From the NCBI GenBank assembly GCA_965248915.1, contig CBDFLA010000007.1:1-21456 (forward strand): a stretch of DNA of 21,456 bases, in the 5' to 3' direction. The position numbers and the translations under genes were made by a program. The stretch is from CBDFLA01 sp965248915 (GTDB taxonomy: Bacteria > Pseudomonadota > Alphaproteobacteria > M2410). This document shows, piece by piece, positions 8,110 to 14,929 of the stretch. The notes under the pieces were generated by a model. The model ran no database searches and was not told the origin of the DNA. It worked only from the letters and a program-made list of their open reading frames with translations. Within the stretch, counting starts at the first letter, position 1, and each line of letters opens with the position of its first letter.

Positions 8110-9262
8110 CAACCTTCTCCAATATGAAACTCTCAATTTTGGCGACCGGCCCGCGAAGGCGTTCGACGTCGACAATAATATATCCGCCGGTCACATCGGT
8201 AACGCGGTGATTTATGAGCCGTTTGAGGGCATAGGTACTGATATCAAGACTCTCGGCGATGGTTATGAATGTACGGCGCAGGTCGTGGCAGATGAATTGA
8301 ACGTTCGAATTCTCAATGACCTTTTTTACACCCTTTTTCGGTTCGGCGAGGAACCCATGCTTTCCAGGGCCTGGGAAGACGTAGGCGCAGTTCCCAAAGC
8401 GCTTTCGGCGTTCCATTAACATTTCCAGAAGGAAACTTCCTAATGGAAGGGTGAGTGGATCGCCGTTCTTAGTGTCTTCGATTGTAAACTCCTTCGCTCG
8501 AAAACATACATTGCTCCATTTGAGGCTTGCTGCCTCATTGCGTCTTAAACCTGTAAAGAGAAGTAGCGTCAAAAAATCGCGATAAGTACAGTTTTCGAGC
8601 GACTGTACACCTTGCCACCATGCATTTAGGTCGTGGGGTTTAATGTAGGTGCGTCGGGGCGTCTCCTTATACCATGCTTTCATGTGGGTGAGATAAAGCA
8701 CAGGATTGGCTGGCACGATATCGTGGGTGGCGATAGCGTAATTGAATAGTGCGCGCAATATTCGCATGATCTTGTTTGCGGGATAGGGGCCGTGTTTGGC
8801 GGCAATGTCAGAATGGCGTTTGGCCACCATATGTTTGGTGATGTCGGCCATGCGCTTGTTCTTCCAATTACCGAGATAAAGGTCCATCATCTTGCGATAG
8901 TCGGACCGTGTTCGTGGTTTGAGCTTTCGCCGCACTGCGAAATACTCTTCCAACACTTCATCGAGGGTGATGTTGACGGTCTTGCGAGCAGCTTCTTCCA
9001 GTTTGGGGTTGATCCCCTGGAGCATTAGACAGAGCTTTTCTTGCGCGATATTGCGTGCCAGATCTGGCGCGATGTGACCGTACTTTCCGATGGTGTAGCG
9101 AACCGACCGACCCTGAATATCTTTTTGGACAGCGAATGTTTTCGTCTTGGTGCCCACTATCAAGTAAAAGCCGGGCAGCACTGTATCGCTATAGAGCTGT
9201 TGTCCCTTCGTCGGGTGAGGAACTGCGTCCACGGACTTCTTTGAAATCTTCATCTGGGGCAT
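7994..9262 (-). CDS. int: Tyrosine recombinase (site-specific integrase)
   Basis: A 422-aa protein. Residues 5-90 are the arm-type DNA-binding domain (DUF4102 style: LPGFYLIVGTKTKTFAVQ ... RSVRYTIGKYG), about 97-195 the core-binding SAM-like domain, and 205-380 the catalytic domain. Catalytic residues are all visible: R240 (FTGLRRNEA), K265, H326 and R329 (HDLRRTF), H352 (INHR) and nucleophile Y361 (TGGYI). The ATG at 9262 has GGAGAGG four bases upstream. About 40 residues after the usual end overlap the next gene. It would insert and excise the element; tRNA-Thr-like repeats at 13012 and 18975 are candidate attachment relics, though neither is directly next to int. Confidence 0.95.
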   Translation of the reverse strand: MPQMKISKKSVDAVPHPTKGQQLYSDTVLPGFYLIVGTKTKTFAVQKDIQGRSVRYTIGKYGHIAPDLARNIAQEKLCLMLQGINPKLEEAARKTVNITLDEVLEEYFAVRRKLKPRTRSDYRKMMDLYLGNWKNKRMADITKHMVAKRHSDIAAKHGPYPANKIMRILRALFNYAIATHDIVPANPVLYLTHMKAWYKETPRRTYIKPHDLNAWWQGVQSLENCTYRDFLTLLLFTGLRRNEAASLKWSNVCFRAKEFTIEDTKNGDPLTLPLGSFLLEMLMERRKRFGNCAYVFPGPGKHGFLAEPKKGVKKVIENSNVQFICHDLRRTFITIAESLDISTYALKRLINHRVTDVTGGYIIVDVERLRGPVAKIESFILEKVDVQANTRNEPLTEKRLRISGSAETAVGSNRQYIASEWR

Positions 9263-9456
9263 TTTGCCTCTCCAAGTTTCTCAACATTGAAAGGCGGTAT
9301 AAATCCATCATGATCGAAAAGACAACAGAAACCCATGAAATCAATGTGTTATGCGAAGCGATCCTACTGGGGGCGGAACAATACTAAAGGGAGGTGGCAA
9401 TCTTGGTTTCGAAAATTTAGAGGGCTTTGAAATTAGGACCACAAGATTGTTGAGCA

Positions 9457-9476
9457 TTAGGCTTCAGTCTTAGGCT
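9457..9476. repeat. Short direct repeat upstream of int and mrr
   Basis: TTAGGCT occurs twice with a 13-bp period in the gap between the divergent int and mrr genes. It could be a binding site for an integrase, an excisionase or a regulator, or be chance. The rest of the gap (9263-9517) shows no gene. Confidence 0.2.
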
Positions 9477-9517
9477 AACATGATAGTTAGAAACCCAACA
9501 AAAACGGTGTTGATTGA

Positions 9518-10414
9518 ATGCGCACCTTCACAATTGAAGAAGACACACTGCCAGACCTAAAAGCGATGATGTTGGTCACCCTAAGAGCTCTTCGTACGAT
9601 GGGCGGCTCTGCGACGATACAGGAACTAGATGAAAGGATTGCTGAGATAGAGGGCGTATCGGAGGACGAACAGGCCCTTACAATGAAAAATGACCCCAGG
9701 CCGCGTATGAAATATTACTTGGCATGGGCTCGAACCTATCTCAGACGAGGAGAAGCAGTCGAAAACTCAAAGCGGGGCGTTTGGTCCCTTACTGACGTTG
9801 GCGAAGGTATCGACAACAAAGAAGATGTCCAAAAGATCTATGACAGAGTGCTAACTGAGGAACGTCTCCGGCAGAGGGAAAAACGCGTCGCTAAGGATCA
9901 GACGGACCGAGAGAAGAGTGAAGATAATGGGGACCCCGACTATGCTGATGATACTGCCGACTGGCGTCTTACCTTGCTTGACGCTCTGGGAGCGATGGAC
10001 CCAAGTGCTTTCGAACGACTGTCGCAACGAGTATTGAGGGAAGCGGGTTTCACGAAAGTTGAAGTCAGAGGTCAGTCTGGCGATGGCGGCATCGACGGCG
10101 TTGGAATTCTTCGAGTAAATCTAGTTTCTTTTCAGGTCTTTTTTCAATGCAAGCGATGGAAGGGTAGTGTTGGATCTAGGGAGATTCGGGACTTCCGTGG
10201 AGCAATGCAGGGGAGGGCGGATAAGGGCTTGTTCATAACAACAGGAACATTCACAGGTGCGGCTTCTGAAGAAGCAACTCGTGATGGAGCAATTGCCGTG
10301 GATTTGATAGACGGAGAGAATCTTTGTGAGCTATTGAAAACATTTGAACTTGGCGTTTCAACAGAGACTATCGAACAAATGACAGTGGATACAGAATGGA
10401 TAAGGAATTTCTAG
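9518..10414 (+). CDS. mrr: Mrr-type restriction endonuclease
   Basis: 298 aa, close to E. coli Mrr (304 aa). Residues 12-105 match the Mrr N-terminal winged-helix domain (LVTLRALRTMGGSATIQELDE ... RRGVWSLTDVG-like). Residues 160-285 are the Mrr catalytic domain: FERLSQRVLREAGF (E166), GDGGIDG (D193), FFQCKRW (Q210, K212), DFRGAM and KGLFITTGTFT. An acidic, charged linker (about 112-147) joins them. Mrr enzymes cut DNA carrying foreign methylation, so no partner methylase is needed. The ATG at 9518 has only a weak ribosome site. It is divergent from int, as cargo at that edge of the mobility module. Confidence 0.92.
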   Translation: MRTFTIEEDTLPDLKAMMLVTLRALRTMGGSATIQELDERIAEIEGVSEDEQALTMKNDPRPRMKYYLAWARTYLRRGEAVENSKRGVWSLTDVGEGIDNKEDVQKIYDRVLTEERLRQREKRVAKDQTDREKSEDNGDPDYADDTADWRLTLLDALGAMDPSAFERLSQRVLREAGFTKVEVRGQSGDGGIDGVGILRVNLVSFQVFFQCKRWKGSVGSREIRDFRGAMQGRADKGLFITTGTFTGAASEEATRDGAIAVDLIDGENLCELLKTFELGVSTETIEQMTVDTEWIRNF

Positions 10415-10542
10415 CACTACTCTATCAAGTCGATTTCCTAAGTTGATCTTCAACACAGACTGGGTACCTTCGTAGATTGATGGGATAACCCCCGTGTCCG
10501 ACTTGAGGCTTAAGCGGTCGTCGAGACCATGGGTCAACTGAG

Positions 10543-10568
10543 TCCGCTACTAGCCAATAGCGGGCGGA
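10543..10568. repeat. Imperfect TCCGCTA/TAGCGGGCGGA hairpin between convergent genes
   Basis: TCCGCTA at 10543-10549 can pair with TAGCG(G)GCGGA at 10558-10568. It lies just past the 3' ends of mrr (+) and the oxidoreductase (-), where a bidirectional terminator could be. It has no T-run and resembles the AGCGGA palindromes elsewhere in the window, so I treat it as a member of that family. Confidence 0.35.
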
Positions 10569-10573
10569 TACGG

Positions 10574-11527
10574 CTAACGAAAATCGATCAGGATTTTGCC
10601 TTGTTTGGAAGGTCTCAATTGCCTCTGCAGTGCTTGGGCCGCGTCCGCTAGTACAAAGACACTGTCGATAGTAGAATGAAATGCGTTTTCAGAAATCAGA
10701 CTGACTAATCGGTCCATTCGGTCAGGCACCGCCTTATACTCCATGAGGTACCCCCACTTTTTGCTCGAAAACAGCCCCTTAATGAAACCGCTAATGTCAA
10801 GTTGTGGCATAGTCGTGATGTAGCATCCATGAGAGGTAAGAAGACGGCTAGCAGAGGCAAAGGACAAGGCTGGCGCGGTATCAAATATCACATTGAATTG
10901 TCCAGCGGTTTCCGGCAACTCGTTGTTGTCATAGGCGTAGACGTGGGTAGCTCCCTGCGATCTGGCAAATTCACCCTGTTTGGAGTGACACACTGCCGAA
11001 ACCTCAGCTCCCAGATGAGCGGCCAATTGGACAGCTGTGACCCCCACACTCCCTGTAGCTCCGGTTATCAGAATTGCATCACCTGGCTGCAACCCGGCGA
11101 TACGCTCAAGGGCGGAAATTGTCGTTAAAGCGCCACCAACAATTGATGTTGCGCCCTCAAGAGAGACATTCTCTGGAACAATTGCCAGTTGGTCTTCAGG
11201 AACTGCAACATACTGAGCATGAAAGAAAGGGCCATTGAATATGTGTGTATAGCCAACAACTCGGTCACCTTTCTTTATCTGGTTGCCATCGCTTCCTGCA
11301 ATACCCGCCATTTCTATGCCCGAAACGACTTGGGACTTTTTGAGGGCACGTCTTACCGCACCATTTCTCTTGCCTTCCGACGTTTCAATATCGAAATTGT
11401 TCAATCCGGCATAGTGTACGCGAACAAGAATTTGGTTCGCTTGCGGTTCTGGTATTGGGAGTTCTACAATTCTTGGGGCCGGGGCCACAGACCTTTTCTT
11501 TGAAACATGGAATGTTAGAGCTTTCAT
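10574..11527 (-). CDS. Zinc-free MDR / quinone oxidoreductase-like protein
   Basis: A 317-aa medium-chain dehydrogenase/reductase. The GroES-like N-terminal part (ILVRVHYAGLNNFDIE) has the Asn/Asp pattern of quinone oxidoreductases rather than zinc-binding Cys/His. The Rossmann motif is ITGATGSVGVTAVQLA (G156-G162), followed by a substrate-side C-terminus ending GKILIDF. It would reduce a quinone, enone or aldehyde with NAD(P)H in the cytosol; the substrate is unknown. The ATG at 11527 has AAGGAGG nine bases upstream; a TTG at 11533 is less likely. It lies two bases after the split-barrel gene's stop, so both are one operon, probably under the divergent TetR regulator. Confidence 0.85.
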   Translation of the reverse strand: MKALTFHVSKKRSVAPAPRIVELPIPEPQANQILVRVHYAGLNNFDIETSEGKRNGAVRRALKKSQVVSGIEMAGIAGSDGNQIKKGDRVVGYTHIFNGPFFHAQYVAVPEDQLAIVPENVSLEGATSIVGGALTTISALERIAGLQPGDAILITGATGSVGVTAVQLAAHLGAEVSAVCHSKQGEFARSQGATHVYAYDNNELPETAGQFNVIFDTAPALSFASASRLLTSHGCYITTMPQLDISGFIKGLFSSKKWGYLMEYKAVPDRMDRLVSLISENAFHSTIDSVFVLADAAQALQRQLRPSKQGKILIDFR

Positions 11528-11529
11528 GT

Positions 11530-11952
11530 TCAAGTGCCTCCTTCCTCTTGGAATACTTTCTTCTCAGGCTCTATCTCAATGATTGTGAGGCTCTTTGAAA
11601 AAATGGTCCATAAAATCCCGGTTAACAGCTTTCCGTACTGAGCATATTCAAGAGAATTGGGATCGACGATGACGCCATATCCGTTAACCTCCTGTTCAGC
11701 AACAAGAAGGGTGACGTTGAGCCCGTTCTTGAAATTGTGGCGCCAATTTCCCTCGGTACTGATCAGGTAGGTGCCATGCTCGGTCAATTTGAAATTGACA
11801 GGGATGGTATACTGCCTACCGCTCTTCTGTCCTTTGAACGAAACAAGAAGATGATTCTTGTGTTTTCGGGAATTGGGTTTTGACTGAAGCTCTTGCTTTA
11901 TCTTGCTGTTGAAGGTTTTTCCATACCAACGAACGATTGATTTAGCGGCCAT
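11530..11952 (-). CDS. Deazaflavin/FMN-dependent nitroreductase-family split-barrel protein
   Basis: A 140-aa single-domain protein. The core LLVSFKGQKSGRQYTIPVNF ... YLISTEGNWRHNFKNGLNVTLLV is the signature of the F420/nitroreductase-related split beta-barrel family (DUF385-like), in which the KSGR-YTIPV strand and the W..N..NG segment shape the cofactor pocket. It is probably a small cytosolic redox enzyme paired with the downstream MDR enzyme. Cofactor (F420, FMN or other) cannot be read from the sequence. The start at 11952 has a weak ribosome site. First gene of the two-gene operon. Confidence 0.7.
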   Translation of the reverse strand: MAAKSIVRWYGKTFNSKIKQELQSKPNSRKHKNHLLVSFKGQKSGRQYTIPVNFKLTEHGTYLISTEGNWRHNFKNGLNVTLLVAEQEVNGYGVIVDPNSLEYAQYGKLLTGILWTIFSKSLTIIEIEPEKKVFQEEGGT

Positions 11953-12069
11953 GATTCATTTACTGCCATAACTTGAGAATTGGGATCACTGCTGCCTATT
12001 CGATGATTTGAGCCACAAAATAGCTAGCAAACGACATCTGGGCAGGTTAGGTTGGAAAATATATGTTAA

Positions 12070-12085
12070 TGACCTAAATAGGTCA
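12070..12085. promoter_or_regulatory. Palindromic operator for the divergent TetR regulator
   Basis: TGACCTA-AA-TAGGTCA: perfect 7-bp arms around two bases, 20 bases before the TetR start. A further half-like copy (ACCTAAAT) follows at 12089-12096. The position between the TetR gene and the oxidoreductase operon fits autoregulation and control of the operon. Confidence 0.6.
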
Positions 12086-12105
12086 ATAACCTAAATGAGA
12101 GCAAT

Positions 12106-12702
12106 ATGACAACTGTAGCCCCCGTCACAAAAAAGGGAACCTCGACTAGAACGAAGATTCTGACACAAGCACGCCTGTCTTTAGTAGAGAAGGGATATGC
12201 GGGTATGGTCCTGCGAGATGTCGCCCAATCTTGCAAAATGAAGTTAGGCAATCTCCAATACTATTTTCCGAGCCGAGACGCGCTCCTCACAGCAATAATT
12301 GAGGAAGAGGCTATCAACGACCTTGAAGTTGTTTCAGCGATCTTAAAGACAGATCAGTCACCAGAGATGAAACTTCGGAAGGTGGTAAGTGAACTGGTGA
12401 GGCGGTGGAGAGGTGACAGTGCAATCATATTTTCAACCCTGAATCTGTTGGTGTTACACGACGAAAACTACCGAGCAATTTATGATCGTACTCGTCTAGC
12501 TTATTATGATGTTCTTGAAGAGATCATCGCCGACAACTCGTCAGGCGAAACGACGAGCGAATATAGGATCAGGGCGCGATTGCTTTGTTCTCTGATAGAT
12601 GGTGTGCCCTATCAAATTTCTATTGGGCGGAAATCGGCCTTCATGTCTCGAGTGCAAGACATCGCTGTACAAATTGCGACCGGTAAGGAATTGGCTGCAT
12701 AA
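12106..12702 (+). CDS. TetR-family transcriptional regulator
   Basis: 198 aa. The helix-turn-helix lies in residues about 13-60: TRTKILTQARLSLVEKGYAG then LRDVAQSCKMKLGNLQYYFPSRDALLTAI, ending in the YYFPSR motif diagnostic of TetR. Residues 70-195 form the variable helical ligand domain, with no recognisable ligand signature. It is divergent from the split-barrel/MDR operon, with a perfect palindrome in the shared promoter region, so it likely represses that operon and itself until a small ligand binds. The ATG at 12106 follows AGAGC, a modest ribosome site. Confidence 0.92.
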   Translation: MTTVAPVTKKGTSTRTKILTQARLSLVEKGYAGMVLRDVAQSCKMKLGNLQYYFPSRDALLTAIIEEEAINDLEVVSAILKTDQSPEMKLRKVVSELVRRWRGDSAIIFSTLNLLVLHDENYRAIYDRTRLAYYDVLEEIIADNSSGETTSEYRIRARLLCSLIDGVPYQISIGRKSAFMSRVQDIAVQIATGKELAA

Positions 12703-12772
12703 ATCAAGTACACAAGAATTGCTGTATAGGTAGATTAAGAGGTCTGGGACCATAGTCTATGCGACACAAGAG

Positions 12773-12845
12773 TGTCCGCTTTGGGTCAGGAGCCGTCATC
12801 TTGCGACCCTCGCCACAATGTCTGCTATTGGGTTCAAAGCGGACA
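12773..12845. repeat. MITE-like inverted-repeat unit with 11-bp arms
   Basis: TGTCCGCTTTG (12773-12783) is matched by its exact reverse complement CAAAGCGGACA (12835-12845), enclosing 51 bases that include a further GGGTC/GACCC-type complement. The arms share TGTCCGCT with hairpins at 13106 and 18351, indicating a dispersed intergenic repeat family. Confidence 0.5.
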
Positions 12846-13011
12846 CGCGATCAGATTTTTAGTAAGGCAGTAATAAGGTTGGGAGGGGCCAAACCAGCTT
12901 ATGCCGGATTGATTGAGCTAGTTTCGAAGTGCCTAAAATATATGTAATTCGCTTGCAGAATTTGGTTAGGCGCTATTCGAGGGTGTCTAGTATTGATCAT
13001 CCGAATTCAAA

Positions 13012-13059
13012 TTCGTAATGCGTAGGTCGGGTGTTCGAGTCACCCTAGCGGCACCACTT
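13012..13059 (+). repeat. tRNA-Thr(CGT) 3'-half fragment, candidate attachment site A
   Basis: The sequence runs from an anticodon loop TTCGTAA (anticodon CGT) through a perfect T arm (GGGTG-TTCGAGT-CACCC) to acceptor TAGCGGC, A and CCA at 13054-13056. The 5' half is absent: no matching anticodon-stem strand, D arm or 5' acceptor precedes it. This is what remains at the far end of an element integrated by a tRNA-targeting integrase. It matches 18975-19022 at 43 of 48 positions. Confidence 0.65.
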
Positions 13060-13105
13060 GTCCCTCACTTAATGACAATTTGGATTCTTGCGTAGTGCCA
13101 AAAAG

Positions 13106-13132
13106 TGTCCGCTAGTGCAATTCAAGCGGACA
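13106..13132. repeat. TGTCCGCT/AGCGGACA hairpin
   Basis: Perfect 8-bp arms (13106-13113 and 13125-13132) with an 11-base loop, upstream of the Nudix gene. Member of the dispersed palindrome family; no T-run follows. Confidence 0.45.
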
Positions 13133-13246
13133 TCCGGCAAGCGCCCTAGAGACTTCTGCTTCGGACCCAAAGCGGAAATTCATCTGCTCAGAAGATTGAC
13201 TCCTGATAGAATACTACAGGCTGAAAAGGGCACAGGGGAGTAGGGT

Positions 13247-13786
13247 GTGGAAATCGAAGATCCGTTGCTGCGTCCGTATCTATCCCAACACACGGCAATT
13301 GGAACGTGGAAGGATCGCGTCCTTGGTGTTCCGCTTGAGAGCACGGCCTATCTTGCACCCTATGCTGGCCCCGACGGGTTGATTAGTTCAGTTCGTGCCG
13401 TTGTGCTTCGTGACCAAACGGTTTTGATGGTCCATTCGACTGTACCACTACTGACAGTCGGAGGACGACGGGAACAAAGAGAGACGCTGGACGAAACCGT
13501 TGTTCGAGAGGCTGCCGAGGAGAGTGGCTGGATTATTGATCTCATCGGGCCAATTGGGTTTGTGCGTACTCGGCATCTTGATCTGCAAAGACCTGATTGG
13601 AACAGACCTTCACCTGACTGGATTGATCCGGTTTTTGCGGCGGAGGCAACCGAGTTTGTCCCGGATAGCATTCAAGATGGTGAGGAAATCTGCAGCTTTG
13701 TTCCAGTTTCTGATGTCGAAGTTTACGGCATCGAAGAGATCAATAGGGCCTTTCTAACTGCTGCAATGGTTCTTAGAGATGAGTAA
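13247..13786 (+). CDS. Nudix hydrolase
   Basis: 179 aa with a complete Nudix box: G73-x5-E79-x7-R87-E88-A-x-E91-E92-x-G94-W95, the metal-binding helix that hydrolyses nucleoside diphosphates linked to another group X. Flanking strands (ISSVRAVVLRDQTVLMVHST before, IGPIGFVRTRHLDL after) fit the fold, and the long C-terminal part (PDWIDPVFAAEATEFVPDS) resembles Nudix proteins of about 180 aa lacking extra domains. The substrate cannot be read. The start is a GTG at 13247 with GGGGAG six bases upstream; no better ATG exists. It lies alone between the tRNA fragment and the IS remnant. Confidence 0.85.
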   Translation: MEIEDPLLRPYLSQHTAIGTWKDRVLGVPLESTAYLAPYAGPDGLISSVRAVVLRDQTVLMVHSTVPLLTVGGRREQRETLDETVVREAAEESGWIIDLIGPIGFVRTRHLDLQRPDWNRPSPDWIDPVFAAEATEFVPDSIQDGEEICSFVPVSDVEVYGIEEINRAFLTAAMVLRDE

Positions 13787-13881
13787 AGCAATTGACCGAC
13801 CAGATCTATTGGTCCAATCAGTGTTGATTAGCCATGATGATTCGATAGCCCGCTCCTGTTGGCTAAGAACGACCGTTTCTG

Positions 13882-13923
13882 ACCGGGTCAATTGGGGTCC
13901 GCTTAAGGGCGGATAGCTGACGG
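13882..13923 (+). repeat. 42-bp exact direct repeat, copy 1
   Basis: Identical base for base to 18834-18875. It contains a TCCGCTTAAGGGCGGA inverted repeat. Its last few bases coincide with the first codons (LTGR) of the IS1182 remnant, so it marks that junction. The flanking bases differ on both sides. Confidence 0.75.
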
Positions 13924-14756
13924 GACGTCTGGTGCCGGATCACAAAACCATCGCCGACTTCCGCAAGGATAATGGTCCTGCGATCCGCAAGGTCTGCAGC
14001 ACGTTCGTTACGCTGTGCCGCCAGATCGGTTTGCTGTCCGAGGCCAGCGTGGCGATTGATGGCAGCAAGTTCAAGGCGGTCAACACGCGAGACCGGAACT
14101 TCACAAAGGCCAAGTTGAAACGCCGGATGGCACAGATTGAGGAGAGCGTTGATCGCTATCTGCATCAGCTTGCCAGTGCTGATCGGCAAGAACCCTCCCT
14201 GGCACGAACGACCAACACAGACCGTCTGACAGGTAAGATCGAGACTTTGAAGGAAGAGATGAAGCGCGTGGAGGCACTTGAGACGCGGGTGCTGGAGACG
14301 CCGGGCCAGCAAATCTCCCTGCGTGATCCCGATGCGCGATCCATGGCCACAAGTGGCCGGGGCTGCGGAATGGTAGCCTACAATGTGCAGTCCGCTGTAG
14401 ACATCAAACACCATTTGATCGTCGCCCATGAGGTGACCAATGTCGGCAATGACCGTTCGGCACTGACCGATATGGCGAAGCTGACCAAAGACACTCTGGG
14501 GACGGAGACACTGGATGTGGTTGCCGACCGGGGTTACTTCTCCAGCCTCGAAATCCTCAAGTGTGAAGAAGCCGGTATCACAGTGACAATGCCTAAGACC
14601 CTGACCTCAAGTGGCAAGTTGAGAGGTCGGTTTGTCAAAGCGGACTTTGTCTATGTGGCAGCAGACGATGTCTATCGATGTCCTGCTGATGAGCGACTGA
14701 CCAGGCGTTACACAGCCTGGACCCAGAGTAGACATTCGAGCAGTGTAGAGTATTGA
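13917..14756 (+). pseudogene. IS1182-family transposase remnant (N- and C-terminally truncated)
   Basis: The translation LTGRLVPDHKTIADFRKDNG opens in the middle of the usual IS1182 transposase, with a TAG directly upstream, so about 100 N-terminal residues are missing. Then come VAIDGSKFKAVN (first catalytic Asp), a coiled-coil-like charged stretch, YNVQSAVDIKHHLIVAHEVTN, and VVADRGYFS (second catalytic Asp). After YRCPADERLTRRYT the sequence leaves the family, and the frame stops at 14756. The third catalytic acid and C-terminus are lost, so it is inactive. It is a different subfamily from the remnant at 18450. Confidence 0.85.
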
Positions 14757-14929
14757 AGTGAATCTTTGGGAAAGTTCAGCATCAAATCACTGATGGGCTG
14801 ATCTCCCATCGCACACTCTTTTTGGATTCCGTTGTCGGGTGCGAAGAAATTGTAACTGGTGGCTTGGCTCAGCAGCAGCATGAGTCAACCTAAGAAACCA
14901 TCGTATGCTGATCAAACAATCCGAACCAC

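Larger units (their letters stand above)
12703..13246. other. Repeat-rich intergenic stretch between TetR and Nudix genes
   Basis: No credible gene is seen in these 544 bases. They hold a 73-bp inverted-repeat unit (12773-12845), a tRNA-Thr 3'-half copy (13012-13059) and a TGTCCGCT hairpin (13106-13132), all listed separately. Short open frames here translate across these repeats and are not supported. The accumulation marks a junction between island segments. Confidence 0.6.

Noticed and set aside
12759..12947. 62-aa plus-strand open frame
   Set aside because: It translates straight through the 73-bp inverted-repeat unit and has no protein-like features.
12950..13056. Complete tRNA-Thr gene
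   Set aside because: Only the part from the anticodon loop to CCA fits; no pairing 5' anticodon stem, D arm or acceptor strand exists upstream.
13863..14429. 188-aa minus-strand open frame
   Set aside because: It is antisense to the IS1182 transposase remnant, whose catalytic motifs define the real coding strand.
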